Assembly (NCBI GenBank): GCA_958299035.1
Contig: CATQJL010000112.1
Span: 68,417,117-68,481,116 of the forward strand
DNA from: Cylicocyclus nassatus
Taxonomy: Eukaryota > Nematoda > Chromadorea > Rhabditida > Strongylidae
Length of the DNA: 64,000 nucleotides
Direction: 5' to 3'
In this document: positions 1 to 12,272 of the stretch, piece after piece
Layout of the letters: every line of letters begins with the position of its first letter
How positions within the stretch are numbered: the first letter of the stretch is position 1
Made by a program: the position numbers and the translations under genes
The notes under the pieces: generated by a model
Told to the model about the DNA's origin: nothing
Databases searched by the model: none
What the model saw: the letters and a program-made list of their open reading frames with translations, nothing else

Positions 1-112
1 CAGTTTCGAAATCACTAAATGCAAAGCTTTGCTCTTAGGCAAGAAGTTCCTTGTGTAAATATCTGCGGATACGTAAAAAGTAAATCACCGCAAGTACGTC
101 ATGCTCCTAACA

Positions 113-2766
113 CAGGGCCTGGCACGAGGTTGGCAAAAGGGGTTTTTGAAAACGAATTCCCCTTTGACCCCAAAATTTTATTTACGAATTCCCCCTTGGC
201 TCAAAAATTGGTCCCAGTGATTGCGCGGTGAACACTTTACCCATAGAACAAGTTTTATTGAAAAAACCATTCATGACAATAGCAAAAAACCAAATGAGAT
301 TATACTGGAGATCTCTGCAATGAAGTCAACAGAAAAATTAGCACCGGCAGCTGGAAGGCGGGGGGGAGGGGGGAATTCTTATCATTCATATGCTCAAAAT
401 TTATGCAACCTCTCGCCCTCAAGCAGTCGAGCTCCACACATACTTCACATTCCGCCTTTTCACTCACTCTCAAACACTCTAGTAATCCTACAAACATACT
501 TCCAACACTCTACTCCACTCACTCATCCTCACCCTCAAGTAATCTACATTCTCACAGTACCTCTCACACCTTCAATCCCTTCACTCACTCAATTTTCCCT
601 CAAGAAGTCAAAGCGCAAGCACTAGATTGCGCTTTGATTTTTTGGATCTCATTGAGGACACCGGAATGGCGCAACTTGTGCAGGGAGTGACGGCGAAGAA
701 GCTCGCTGCCGCAACGGCAGCCAGCGCAGTGGCTAGTCAGGGTCAAGCGTGGGGTGTGGCACGCCACACCTGGGGGTTGTAGAGGGTTAAAAAAGAGGGG
801 GGGGGGTCGTTATCGAGGTGTTAGTGACGTTAGCATTATGTCATTCAAAAATGTCTGATAGGCCCATTGTACAAAATACCAGCACTGGAAAAAGGTGGGA
901 ACATAGTAAAAAGCTGTAAATGCAAGCTAGTAAATCAAAATATCAAAACGCCTATTATCGGACTCAAGCGACGCCGTTGTCGATTGGAGCGCGCTTTCCT
1001 CCTTGGGAAACGGGGCTGCTGAAGCTATTTTTGGCCCTAGCAATGAGGAGAGGAGGAGGTTTAAAACCAAAATGTCAATATATAGCAATCTTTAGTTGTA
1101 GAGTAGAATTATGTAAAAATTTTGAAAAAATTATGTAAATTGAAAGTTTTGACAACCTCAGGTTGTCATTAGGTTGTCAACAACCTAATTTGGAAAAAGT
1201 TGGGCACGCTCTTCATTCACATAAGTTTTTCATAATTTTTCATACTTTGTTAAAAGGGTTGAGCGTGAGGTCAGGCGCGCCCGCCCAGGGAGGTCGTATT
1301 GGTGGTAAGACTGAGGGGGGGGGGGGATAATCAAAATCGAATTCGCTCAAAACTAAGGAACTGCTGATCGAGGAAGGTGAAGAAGAAAAGCTTTAGACCG
1401 ATACATATCACAACTCCATTGAAATGAAGGAATGACTGTCATGACCAGCATATTGATTGACTCCATCGAAGTTTCAGCCAAATTTCAATTCTCCATCCCT
1501 TACCTGACATTACTAAGGTCGCCAAAGAAGCTTGCTGTGTAATTTGAGTGAAGTTCCCGTAATCAACATATCAAGTCACCTCTACTAGCACTACAGACCA
1601 TCACCTAATACACTTCCCAGCGTTTTCTATCGTCTAAAAAGCCTAAATTCAAACATGATTAACTTGGTTTCAAAAGTGAAAGAAGTTGGCTTCTTTTACT
1701 CATAACAAAGTAATGTTGCCTATCAGTCTATACTGAAAATTAAAATCCATATTGCTTTCAAATAGTGAATTAGGAAGTACTACCAATATTCCAAACGTCG
1801 CGTTTTTCACCTTGAGCGCGTCAACTCCGCGGATTACTACAAAGCCGAAACAAGTTGAGCTAGGCTCAAGCCCGAATGTAGAATGTTCGAGGTTTGTGCT
1901 GGCGAATTACATAAAACATGGGTGAAAAAGCGTCTTCGGAGATAAAGTTAATGGGGTCGGGCGCAACCCCTCAAAAGCTCAGGCCGCCTGAGCTCTTGTA
2001 GCCTAACGTTCCGGAGGTGGAGAGGGTTAAGAGGGGGCCGTTTGGGGGCTTTCCTGGAAGGGGGGAGGGGTCGTTTCCAAATGACTTGTGCCTGACCTTT
2101 TGCTCAACTCTGTTTGTTACTTAGTCCTACTCGCATATATACACCAAATCCCGCACAATCTCGTTATTTCTGCGTTGCAAACGAGCCATTTTTCGTTTCG
2201 ATTTTTTTAGTTGCGCGAAATTTTCAGAAAAAAAATTTGCCACAACCTTCATCACATAATTTTTGAATGAAACTCCTAAGAACTCCTTAGGCTTGTGTCC
2301 ACGTACCTACCAAGTTTCATACCATACCGTCATCTGCGCGTTGCAAACGAGCCCTTGAACTCACATCTTCATTTACCAATTCTGCAAAATTTTCTCGAAA
2401 AATGCTTATTACTCGTTCCGTTCACTCAAGTTTTTCATAATTTTTCATACCTTGTTTCCACTAGCCTCTCTCCGTTCGCTTACAAAATTTGGTGCCATAT
2501 CGTTACGCATACATTGAGAACTAATCATGTATGCTGTTACAAATAGTATCGTTTGAGGTTATGACATCGCGCGTGCGGCAATTAGCGATGGCGCGGTTTG
2601 ACGCGCGCGAACTCCAGTGTTCGCCTGCTGAGACAGTTGAGATATGCGAAGAGCACAAACTATCAATTGGGGCTCCGCCCCAGACTCCGCAAAAACTATC
2701 TCCCCTTTGCTTTTTTGTCGAAAACGTATTCCAGCTTGTCACTTGACAACCTCGTGCCGGGCCCTG
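113..2766. mobile_element. hAT-like TIR element, outer copy with nested insertion
   Basis: The left end CAGGGCCTGGCACGAGG and the right end CTCGTGCCGGGCCCTG are near-perfect inverted repeats. They are flanked by TCCTAACA (105-112) and ACCTAACA (2767-2774), an 8-bp target duplication with one mismatch. CAGGG ends plus an 8-bp duplication are typical of hAT transposons. The same termini recur at 57021-57752, 59788-60515 and 62668-62910. The interior holds a second hAT-like element (738-2112), a C/T-rich stretch (about 400-600) and poly-G runs. No transposase frame was recognised, so it is probably non-autonomous. Confidence 0.7.
738..2112. mobile_element. hAT-like TIR element (CAGGGTCAAGCG family), nested
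   Basis: The left end CAGGGTCAAGCGTGGGG matches the start of the element at 12532-13068. The right end, around TTTTGCTCAACTCTG, aligns with the right end of that copy but has diverged. Interior G-rich tracts (near 800, 1310 and 2040) match the G-rich subterminal parts of the other copy. No target duplication is visible at this copy. It sits inside the larger hAT-like element 113-2766. Confidence 0.55.
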
Positions 2767-2774
2767 ACCTAACA

Positions 2775-4216
2775 TACGTCAGTTTTTATAATGCTGGCAC
2801 AGGTACATCTAACCTTAAAAAGAAAAACTTGGACGAAGACAAAAATTATACTTTGAGATAAACTGTGTCTTGAGGTACAACTCAGGGTAAATGGCATTGC
2901 AGTGGGGTTCATTCTAATCTCATCATTGTAGCTGAAAGCTAGCGAGAATGTATTAAAACGGCCTATTTGCCAGAAGGAACTTCGAATTCTCCAAAAGCGT
3001 CAAAAAATATCGAAAGCGCGAAAAAGCGCCACATGCCAGCCACAAGCTCTCGGAATATCACTGGGGTCTGCAAACCTAAGGCTGTCATAACCAAGTTTTC
3101 TTTCTATTTTTTATAACAAGTTTTTACTAGAATTGAAAATGGCCAAGTAGCAGATAAGTAATGCAAAACCTAATGGACTTAAAAACTCTATTCATATAAA
3201 CTTCTTGAGCACAATGAAAACAAGTATTACGGTGTGACCGGCGTGACTATCCAGATATTTTGGTAGAAAATGCAAACCTCATAGCCAAAGTTGCCATTCA
3301 GCTCATTTTATAGCGTTTTAGCTTCTTCGGGCTTTTGCATCCGAAAAGTTTCCACTTCCCGGTGGCTGGGCGAAGCTAGCTCTACAGTAATTGAAGATAA
3401 GCGAAACACCAAGACAAAATTGTATGACCTCGAGTCATTTGTAACTTAATATGTGAGATTGCACACTAAGCCCTGTTAGCGACGGCACCTTTACTGGTAA
3501 CTTTCCAGTGAAACATTTTCTAGCCTAACAAATTATACAAATGAGTTCTATTGACTAATATGTAATCAACAAAAACAAAAGAGACAAAGAAAAAAGCAGA
3601 AATCACTAAATGAGCAGACTCAAGTTTTGCTGTTCGTCAGTTAGCATATTTAGTGTGCACTACGCATAATAAGTTACGAATGACTCGACGATACATTCGA
3701 ACAATCCCTTTACTTGGCTTACTCAAAATTGTACTTCTGTTTTGCAGATAACAGTTTTTTGTGAAGTAATGTCATCTTTACGACAAACTCGCTTGCAAAA
3801 TTTGGTTCGAATGCGAAGGATATCAACAAAGTTACAGCAAAGTTGGCCTCAAAGAGTTTGGGACACTCTGTACATCGTTCTTTAATGCCGCGGCACCTTG
3901 GTGTCCTCTCCTTATAATTTTCAAAATGAGCTGCGAACTCACATTTTGTCAAAACCTGTAGTTGGAACGAGGAAAGTGGCTACAAACCCATTTTATCTTT
4001 TGAAACATGAAACTTTCTCCTTTTATCGTGTTCGAATATGTGAAGGGCCTTCGGACCGTCCTTTTATCAAATGACAGCTCGGGTCCGAGGGAAACAAAAT
4101 AACAATCAATTTTGTCTTAACAAGGAGTTCTATTGGCAATAAGAAGCTCAGAGCACCGGCTAGGACGTCATAGCGTGCTCGGAATAAACGTTACTGTATA
4201 GCACGTTGACAAAGGT
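2775..4216. other. No recognisable feature
   Basis: Both strands have frequent stops. I see no exon with a recognisable protein, no long inverted repeat and no RNA gene in this stretch. Confidence 0.5.
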
Positions 4217-4459
4217 ATCGTCCCCTCCACAGCTCGTGCTACTTTTGTGGAGTCGCGGACGTGCCACGTGTGACTAACACAGTGGCAACGTTGGCAGCAA
4301 CACGTTGACAACATGCAGCAAAAAGTTGTGGCCAAAATGTTCTGCCAACATGTTGTGGCATGTTGCAAACATGTTGTTGCCACGTTGCCAACATGTTAGC
4401 CACACGTGGCAGGTTTGAGACGCAGACTAAGGGTAGCACGAGCTGTGGAGGGGACGATA
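4217..4459. mobile_element. Palindromic MITE with TA-flanked TIRs
   Basis: The ends TATCGTCCCCTCCACAGC and its reverse complement face each other. The interior is itself nearly self-complementary and rich in ACATGTTG/CAACATGT words (4300-4410). The outermost bases read TA on both sides, consistent with a TA target site. Apparent reading frames on the minus strand here arise from the repeated CAACATG words and are not taken as genes. Confidence 0.7.
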
Positions 4460-4506
4460 TTTACCTGGAGGTAGTTTGATGAATATTGATCGCTCATGGT
4501 GCATGT

Positions 4507-4572
4507 ACCTTGAGGTAGAATTTACTTCAAGGTAGAGTTCATCTCAAGGTAAAATTTACCTCAGGTTCAATG
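4507..4572 (+). repeat. Imperfect tandem repeat, unit about 18 bp
   Basis: The word TCAAGGTA/TTGAGGTA followed by GAATTTAC or AAATTTACC recurs three to four times head to tail with small changes. It directly follows the palindromic MITE at 4217-4459. Confidence 0.6.
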
Positions 4573-5050
4573 ATGAACGGCCACAGAAAACTGGCAGGAA
4601 ACCTCAAATTTTTCTTAGGCAAGCCGGATGGTTAGCTTTTTCGACAAAGAAAAGTCTGAGGGTTTCATCGCTTTTGCCAAAGACTAAAAATCGAACGAGC
4701 GAAAAATCTTTTGGATATTGAAGTCCCTGACCGATTGACACAAGAGAAATTTCAATGATCCCTTAGATAAACACAACTCAAACTACCAAGCTCCACATTG
4801 GATAGATGTATTTCTGACACTTTCTGTCCGGATGCCTTCAGCTCATATCGAGTTGCAGAGAGATTGGTGGCCAAGAATGTTTTGCTGATGATGGTACGTC
4901 TAACCCAGAATGCTTCTGAAACCTTGGGCATTACCAAATATTAGTTCAGTGATGTTGCTCTCAACTTATAATGGGCGCAAAACTTTCGGAAGTCAGTCAC
5001 ACGATTTATAAAATGTGCAAGTGAATGTGAAGTGTTTATACTTGTAAATA

Positions 5051-5880
5051 TTAGGTCGTTCCCAAAGTACTGTCTCTTTTCTCAAAGACACTTTTCGTAA
5101 AACAAAGATTCCTGCTAGCATTCGATGCAGCATTTCAACGTCCTTCTAATGATTATAGAATCGTTTCGCAAAGTCAATGAGCTCTCGGAAAGTTACCAGA
5201 ATCTGCGACACATACTTTTTGATATGGTCAATTTTCACAATTTTTCTAAATCTTTGTACGGATTCTCCAAGGAGTCCAATTAACAGATAGATAGGGCAAA
5301 CCCAATAGAACACCAAACAATTTTTTTCCTCCCATAACTTGTTATAGCTTTTCAATAAAATTTTTATACTTTAGAAATTTGGCAGGTCTTCTTCAGACAC
5401 AAACACGTCACACAGTAAACCGAATGAGCGTCAAAAAAATCTCAAAAAATGGATCTCGGATTTTCCAATTACGGTCTGGAGCACGTTCAAAAACATGAAG
5501 TATGATTATTTTATTCCCGAAGAGCCAAAATCAGAAACAAATACACTCACTAGAGAACGGGAATGAAACTGCACTCGAGTTGCTCGCCAGTTGATGTTCT
5601 CTGAGTCTGAGTTGACCAAATATCAGTTTAATAGCACTAAAAAATAATCTTAAAATTTTGAGAAGCAATTATAGGAGGGAAAACGTTTTATTTATTGTGT
5701 TTGTCCTATCTATGTGCTATTTGGACTTCTTAAAAGAATCAGTACAAATTTTCTCCATTTTACTACCATCAAAGAAAACGAAATGCTGCATCGAATGCTA
5801 TCAGGATCTTTTAGGAAGCTTTCTTCTTCAAAATGTGCAGTTCGTTTGATAAAAGCGGAATTACTTTCGGAACGATCTAA
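5051..5880. mobile_element. Mariner-like TTAGGTCGTT MITE
   Basis: The start TTAGGTCGTTCCCAAAGTAC pairs with the right end around GGAACGATCTAA. The inner word GCATTCGATGCAGCA (left) and its complement (right, about 5785) extend the inverted repeat past 100 bp. TTAGGTC termini next to TA suggest the Tc1/mariner superfamily. It is related to the better preserved copy at 34495-35512. No transposase was seen. Confidence 0.75.
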
Positions 5881-5915
5881 GAACTAAAACAATTCAAATT
5901 TTTTTTACCATCTCG

Positions 5916-6245
5916 ATGTTCTTTCTTGCAAAATTATATAATAAAACTGACTATTTTAATTTTAACGTTAAAAGATTCATACATTCTACATCTAGTATCT
6001 CGTTCAACATTAAAAAGGCAACCATATATACAGAAACTCTCAGAATAGCAAGAACATGTACATACTTAAACGATTTTCTGCAAAAAATCTCACAACTCAG
6101 AGATATACTACTTAAAAATGAATATGACATAAATATAATATCATCATCAATTTTCAAATGTTTAAATAGAAATCCATTCATACTATATAAATACAATATA
6201 TTCAGTGATGAATTTAAAAAACCGAGTCAAAATAATATATTATAA
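5916..6245 (+). pseudogene. AT-rich fragment resembling the C-terminal part of a reverse transcriptase
   Basis: A 109-codon open frame starts at ATG 5916. It is much richer in A+T (many ATA, AAT and AAA codons) than its surroundings. The middle part, with SFNIKKATIYTETLRIAR and then a spaced LRDILLKNEYDINII, resembles the end of reverse transcriptase ORFs seen in several invertebrate elements (pattern: small polar, IxK, LRxxRxC, then Lxxxxxxxxgy). That likeness is from memory and moderate. No upstream palm-domain motif (YADD-like) is present, so it would be a fragment. A spurious AT-rich ORF remains possible. Confidence 0.35.
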
Positions 6246-6440
6246 AACATAAACATAAATTGTATCAACCGATATATATGAAACACAAATGATAATACAA
6301 TGAAAATAAACAAGTCAAGACAAGTCCATTCTTACTTTGCAACACAGAAGATCACACGACAGAAAAGAAGAATTGGACGACAATCGGAGTATAAGTTGAG
6401 TTTTACAATTTTTTCAAAATAATTTCTTTGGAAAATAAAA

Positions 6441-6483
6441 CTAGACCCTCTCTCCTTACTGAAGAGTCCCGGAGAGGGTCTAG
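6441..6483. repeat. Short perfect hairpin
   Basis: CTAGACCCTCTC and GAGAGGGTCTAG form a 12-bp perfect inverted repeat with a loop of about 19 nt. Its function is unknown. Confidence 0.6.
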
Positions 6484-6829
6484 ATCTCAAAACTCCGTCT
6501 AAGGAAAGGGACGAAACGGAGAAACAAATTAAAAACTATCTTTCTTATTAAAAGAAAGCTTCTTTTTGTCAAACAAAGCTATAGGCAGCGTCCGGCTAGA
6601 TATGAAATTCGGGTATAAATTCGCTCGCTTTGATAATATTTGCGTTCCAGTGGCACTGCTGCTTCTGAAGCAAAAAAAACCGCTACAGAAATGGTGACCG
6701 GAACTGATCCGGGACGAGTTAGTTCGATAAGTCGGAGTAAGCATCTTGCACATAGTCAAGACGTAGGGTCCCGCAACGTCAGTGTCTTGCCATTGGGGCA
6801 CACGTTTAGTTTCAAAACCAAACCTTTTA

Positions 6830-8100
6830 TTAGGTCATTCGAAAAGTTTTTTCGCTTGTTGCGCCTTTGATGTTGCTGCCCTATTAGAGAGTGCCAGGCT
6901 GATGGGGTTTGCTATATATGGAATAGTAGAGGACGTTTTTTAGTTTTTGAGGATCTCACCGAAGCTGCAAAAAACGCTTTGAAAGGAAGTTTACGTGCCT
7001 TCGACATAAATTCGACATATGAAAATGCGATTTTCGAATAATTGCATTCTCTAAGCTCAGCCTTGAGTGTAAGGCAGTCAAGGAAGCCATCATTGTGCGC
7101 AATGCATTTGCTAGGCCACGCTTTTCTTGACGTTGGTCAAAGTATACTTCAACAAATCCAGATCTAGGGAAGTAAAAGCTAATGTTTTGTAGTGTTCTAG
7201 AAGTGTTCCTGCCATATAAACGAGCGTCTCAAAGGGTCCTTCAAAGCAAATCAGAAATATAGCTGCATAAAATTATGAGCAGACCTTGAGTCATATAGCC
7301 CCATTAAAAGCCAACATCGCTAAAGCTGCAATACCGAAAAATATCAGTTGCATGCACCTCACAAATTGTCGCACTCGCAGGTTGAGGGCGCGTTGACTCT
7401 TCTTTCGTTTCCTCATAATTTGAAGAAGCAATTCTTTTTTTTTGGCTTGGGTTGATAATTAAGGCGAAAAATTGGCCAAGTACGGCTAAGAGAAGCAACA
7501 ATGTGGCAAATCGTTTGGAACAGGCATTGCAAGCGTGGCCATAAACAGTCAGTCATTCCAAAAGGTTGACATACTCCAATTAATGTAATCCTGCTGGTCT
7601 TGCACGCTATAAACTTGCTAAGATGTGATTGTTGTAAGAGCAGAGTAGTATGATATCGCTCTAGAGACCGTTTGTCAAAATTTCAAATCTGAGCAGACTT
7701 GCACGTATAATCTATGCAAGGTGCCATCCTTGCCCATGACGCCGTCAAACCACATCTAAGAAAAGTGACTCTCACAAAAGGGGTTGACTGAGCACCGAGG
7801 TTCCTGTTTATTTTTCAAACTCTCTAGAAAACCTTTACCAGTCACCAAATTCTCCAATTCCTCGATGTCTAATAAAAAATATTCGGACCCAATAAAAATT
7901 AGCATGTCAAAAACGCCTTTTTAGGTTTTATTGATTCCTCTAAGATGATTTCGCAAGAAAAAAGCGCACGAGCACAACAACGTTACCAGAAACTTGCTGA
8001 ACACAATGCAGTTTATTTGGTGGAAAATGTTGAATCTAGAAAAGTTGTACTGTTTTGGATTTGAAGGTGCAAAAACGAAAAAACTTTCCAAATGACATAG
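6830..8100 (+). mobile_element. 1.27-kb mariner-like TTAGGTCATTC element, copy 1
   Basis: It begins TTAGGTCATTCGAAAAG after TA and ends CTTTCCAAATGACATA. A second copy at 43630-44911 runs in the opposite orientation and matches over the full length, for example the block around 7634-7700 against 44030-44110. Both copies contain aligned but frame-broken sequence in the middle (7304-7501 minus strand; 44340-44540), which may be a decayed gene. No known transposase motif (DD34D) was recognised. Confidence 0.75.
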
Positions 8101-8407
8101 CTCGTTCTCGACATTTTCGTGCTCTCCAAGCTGCATTTTCGGGAAGAATGAGCTAAGCAAAAAAGCTACATTCGAAATTTTGCCCATAATGTGTGAGTTC
8201 GCAAAGTATGCGCGACAACCGAAGACGTCCTTATTAGCAATTCCTCAGTAAGATTTTTTAGCGTTACAAGTTATAGAGCTGTATTTTGCTAACAAATGGG
8301 AGAGAAAAAACAAAAAATAATCATTGGAAATAAGCAGGTTCTAATCTTACAAGTAGTCTTGTATATCTCATGGTCTGTACGCATTTGAGTCACAAATGCT
8401 CGGGATC

Positions 8408-8659
8408 CGCAGAACGCGGCAGCCTGCCGCGTGCGCTGCTTGCACCGCGTACACCGCAGCACGCAGCGTACACTGCTCGCAGTGAAAGTATGCCCATGGC
8501 GGCACAGTCTCGCTATGAACACTCGGAAAACACAGGGAGTAGCGGATATAGAAATACAGTGATAGACAGATTGTGCTGCCATAGGCGGTATTCCGCCGCG
8601 ACCGCAGCCACGCGGCGCACGCGGCAAGCCGTCGCGTCCTGCGGCGCAGTATGAAGGAA
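8408..8659. repeat. GC-rich palindromic repeat, copy 1
   Basis: GC-rich arms (GCGGCAGCCTGCCGCGTGCG on the left, GCCGTCGCGTCCTGCGGCGC on the right) flank a conserved core beginning CCCATGGCGGCACAGTCTCG. The same unit occurs at 36693-37071, where it is interrupted by another MITE. It is probably a small TIR transposon. Confidence 0.65.
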
Positions 8660-9867
8660 CTCCAAAGGTCTTGCTCCTAGTGTAAGCCAAAGTAATATCA
8701 AACAAACCTCCTGATTTCAATAACTGCGGTAGGAGAGAAGAGTTGGTAAGAGCAACGACGCAAAAATTCATAATCTAGAAAGTATTGAAATTGCTCAATC
8801 GACCAAATCCAATCACTGGGTCGTTCTATGAGCTCGTGGTGTTTTTATTCTGCTCTTCATTTATTTAAAAGCTGTTGTTTGCTCGTATATCATTGAGCTG
8901 GTCATATTTCTTTGAAAATGAACTTATCAACTTTGACGGAAAGCTAATCTACTTCGATCTTCCCACTCCTATGGATTCTTAAAAGGCAAAAAGAACGTTT
9001 TCGGCACCCGCTCATCTTTTCTCGTAAAAAAGGGCTTTTCCATAAATTTTTGACTAATTACGGAATTGGCGTTTGCGCCAATATGAGACATAACAGAGTT
9101 GGCTTCCTCAAAAGTTCAAGGATTAACAGTCTTGTGAACAAGACTTTTTGCAAGACGGGCAGCACGTTCCTGCATTGAAACATGCTTATGAAATGAAATG
9201 TTAATAGAAATTTCGATTTTCTCGCCGTGTAAAAGCGCGCGTTTAATAAATCTTCTTACAAAACCAAATAGCAGGCATTTTTAGCCAGGTAAGGTGTGAT
9301 ATCTAAGGATGATCGCAGCATCATGTGTCGTAGAATTGGTATCAAAATCATCAATAATTTTCTGATATACAGCACTGCATACTCGGCTCTCGTATTTTTT
9401 GAATATTCTCATTTCAGGGTTCTTTGGAACACTTTCATGTCTATCTCGCCATCCTGATTAGAGTGCAGTTCTTTGCTCATATTCAATAAATGTTGGACGA
9501 TTTGTAACTTTGTTGCCATAAACCTTATGAACCCGGAGCTGCCTCGGGATTCAAAAACTTTTCTCATTTACTTGAGCGCTAGAGAGAAGACTCTGAGTGG
9601 ATTGGTGAATAACTCCTGCCAATAGAGGATAAGTGTAATGTTTTACAAGTCCTCTTCTCCTATGCCTCAAATTCGAAGTCTGCTGAACTTTAGCATATTC
9701 CCGGATTATCGCCAGGGTTAGGCGGTTAACGAGAAAAGCGCATTGCTGACTTCTCGGACTTCTAGGAACCAAATCTGATTACATTAGGTCGGGGAGAAAA
9801 CCTAAGTTCATTCAAAGGCAGGTAAAAAAGCGAATTTATAGTCGATCAGAATTTGATGTATCTTCAC
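8660..9867. other. No recognisable feature
   Basis: Only short open frames with no recognised similarity and no clear inverted or tandem repeat were seen. Confidence 0.45.
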
Positions 9868-10111
9868 ACAGTCGAAGGGGTACCTCCGGCGGGCAAATGG
9901 CGCGAGCCTGCCACGCCCTGTAACGTCACGGTGACGTCACGAACGAATAAGACCCCTCTCCGGGACGCGCAAATCTCTGCTTCGGAGGTGCGCCAGTTTT
10001 GGGAGAGCCCCGGAGCACCAAAATGGGTGAAATGGCAGGGCTCCGGAGCGCTCCAGAGCGCGAAGTGGCAGACTCGCGCCATTTGCCCGCCGGAAGTATC
10101 CCTTCGACTGT
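9868..10111. mobile_element. GC-rich MITE with 35-bp TIRs
   Basis: The left arm ACAGTCGAAGGGGTACCTCC and the right arm (complement ACAGTCGAAGGGATACTTCC) continue as CGGCGGGCAAATGGCGCGAG on both sides. Overlapping open frames on both strands (9853-10232) are a by-product of the high GC content. No target duplication was evident. Confidence 0.75.
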
Positions 10112-11153
10112 CTGAGTTAATAAACTGAGACTTTGACTTATTTCCTTTGTAGTGCACTAACACGATGAAACAATAACAATAACACGCTAACACTAACACG
10201 TATGTTTCATTTCTGTACATAACACATCGCAATGCGGCTTGCTTGGAGAGCTTACACTGACATTAGCGGGTCGGTGAATTGAATCTTAGCTTCACATAAA
10301 ACGTTTTTCTTCTTCTAGTTATGGAATGCCAAAACAATGCCCAAACAACAAAAACTGCCCAAACAACGCTAAATTTGTGAACATCATATGAGAAGGTTGC
10401 CTCTCTCACTCTTGCTAGAATAACTTGGGGAAAGGAATATGTCGCTGAAAAGGGTACTGACGCACGCGGCCTGCAATAAATCACGCAGCTTCACACATTG
10501 CAGACATTACAGATGTGCACCAGTCGTCCTCATGGGGTGGAACCTATAGGAGACATGTCGTCCCCTATACAAGGAACTTCCATACTCGTACGCTGCTAGG
10601 TATCACTCGCTTCATACCTTACTCAAAAGGCCAGTCACGCGATTTCAATCCTCTCGCAATTCCAGCGATAAGATAACTATCACGAGTCCATTGCGTGCCG
10701 ATCATCTTGCATTTCGGTCGCGCTAGTTTGTCGACACTCTAATCGCTAATTACAGTCTTAAACCACCTCATAATTCTCACCGCAAAATAGAACTAGCTCT
10801 CATGCTTCTGTTTACATGAAACTGGTGAGAGATTGCTCACGTATTGTAAGTGTTGCAAGTGTTGCACATGTTGAAGGTGTTGAAAGTGTTGAAGTTGTAA
10901 TTTGAGCATTGGGTAAATTCATCTCATTTCATTTTCATCAATGCTTCACCTACGCTTCGCAGAAGCTCGGTCATCATGAAGGTTGACGGTTGAAGGTTGA
11001 CGTAAAGTTGCGCTTTAATATCTTGTTTCTCACATCATTACGAAGTTGCCCGAAGCGAGTAACTCCCAGCCGAAAATGAACCACCCTCGCTATTAGATAT
11101 CACATGCTTGAAGCATTGTGAATCATTCCTCACCATAATCTCGTAAGGCCTAA
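10112..11153. other. Gene-free stretch with a short GTGTTGAA tandem run
   Basis: At 10851-10910 the word AAGTGTTGCA/GTGTTGAA is repeated about five times. GGTTGACGGTTGAAGGTTGACG follows at about 10980. Nothing else was recognised. Confidence 0.5.
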
Positions 11154-11356
11154 GGCCCGGGACAGACTTCACGCGATTTGATCGTCGCGACTCAATCGCC
11201 GACATTTCCATTCATTTTCATTTCACATTCAAAAATTTCGGGCTGGAAAAGTATCACAACCGAAATGCAAGTTGATCGGCATGGAATGATGTTGTAACAG
11301 TTGTCTCGTCGCGATTCAGTCGCGACGATCAAATCGCGTGAAGTCTGTCCGGGGCC
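11154..11356. mobile_element. Harbinger-like MITE, type A (array member 1)
   Basis: TIRs begin GGCCCGGGACAGAC and carry the CACGCGATTTGATCGTCGCG subterminal block on both sides. TAA flanks both ends (11151-11153 and 11357-11359). A 3-bp TWA-type duplication with GGG/GGC ends is typical of PIF/Harbinger MITEs. Confidence 0.8.
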
Positions 11357-11359
11357 TAA

Positions 11360-11591
11360 GGCACAACTCACGCGATCTGACCAAATCGCGACGTCCACGC
11401 GACTTGGCGTTCTGTCAGATTTCCACGAATTCGTCGTGGACGATTTTCAAATGCATAGGCGCGTAGCTTTTGCAAGTTCTTGCAAACAGATCAGGTCCTG
11501 TTCAACAAAGGGCGGTAACGACCAATTACGAACAGTCGCGTCCGTGCCGAATCGCTCAGCGACTGAAATCGCGTGAGGTATGCCTTAGGCC
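11360..11591. mobile_element. Harbinger-like MITE (array member 2)
   Basis: It starts GGCACAACTCACGCGATC directly after the TAA that closes member 1. It ends with CGCGTGAGGTATGCCTTAGG, followed by CC and TAA (11592-11594). The middle has the GTTCTTGCAAACAGATC block shared with the copy near 28400. Confidence 0.65.
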
Positions 11592-11594
11592 TAA

Positions 11595-11810
11595 AGGGCC
11601 GAGCATTGCGATTTTAGTCGCGACGCGATTTGGCAATATTCCAACTGTCCATAACTCATTGTAAGCACATTTCAAAGGTAAAGAGATAACGCATTATCAA
11701 TTCACGTAAGTTATACATACACACCATGCATGTGCGGTTTGCTAGTGCTGGTTCTGAAAAGTTCCGGCGGGTTGCAAATCGCGTGACTCTTCCCGAGGCC
11801 CTTGAGCCCT
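11595..11810. mobile_element. Harbinger-like MITE, type B/A hybrid (array member 3)
   Basis: It starts AGGGCCGAGCATTGCGATTT after TAA and ends with a CACGCGATTTGC-type terminus and CCCT before TAA (11811-11813). The left half resembles type B (12043-12272) and the right terminus resembles type A. Confidence 0.6.
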
Positions 11811-11813
11811 TAA

Positions 11814-12039
11814 GGCCTCGGGAAGAGTCACGCGATTTGATCGTCGCGATTCAATCACTACACAAGTGGTCATGAGTCGCATGCCGATCTTCTTGCATTT
11901 CGGTTGTGATAGTTTTCCAACATGACTAATCGTGACTAACTATCACAACCGAAGTACAAGAAGATCGGCATGTAATGAACTCGTAACACTTGTCTTGTAG
12001 CGATTGAATCGGGGCGATCGTGAAACTCTGTTCGGGGCC
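11814..12039. mobile_element. Harbinger-like MITE, type A (array member 4)
   Basis: It runs from GGCCTCGGGAAGAGTCACGC to CTGTTCGGGGCC and is flanked by TAA on both sides. The internal arms GATCTTCTTGCATTTCGG and CCGAAGTACAAGAAGATC make it almost fully palindromic. Confidence 0.8.
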
Positions 12040-12042
12040 TAA

Positions 12043-12272
12043 AGGGCCGGGCATACTTCACGCGATTTCAGTCGCGACGCGATTTGGCAATATTCCAACT
12101 GTCCATAGCTCACTGTAAACACACTTTAAATGTACACAAGATAGGGCGTTTTAGCGATCCATTTAAGTTACACACGCTATGCATGTGTAGTTCGCTAATA
12201 TTGGATCTGAAGACTTCTGGCGAATTGCCAAATCGCGTCGCGAGTGAAATCGCGTGAAGTATGCCCGGCCCT
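12043..12272. mobile_element. Harbinger-like MITE, type B (array member 5)
   Basis: The TIRs AGGGCCGGGCATACTTCACG and the matching CGTGAAGTATGCCCGGCCCT are near perfect. They are flanked by TAA (12040-12042 and 12273-12275), the left TAA being shared with member 4. This is the best preserved type B copy in the window. Confidence 0.85.

Noticed and set aside
19..231. Open frame at the left edge with a short VPCVNICGY peptide between splice-like sites
   Set aside because: The putative exon is only 11 codons. Its likeness to the GH31 GSDICGY region is too short and needs a gap, so it is most likely chance.
8289..8771. 160-codon minus-strand open frame and its plus-strand partner
   Set aside because: Both cover the GC-rich palindromic repeat found again at 36693-37071, where the frame is different.
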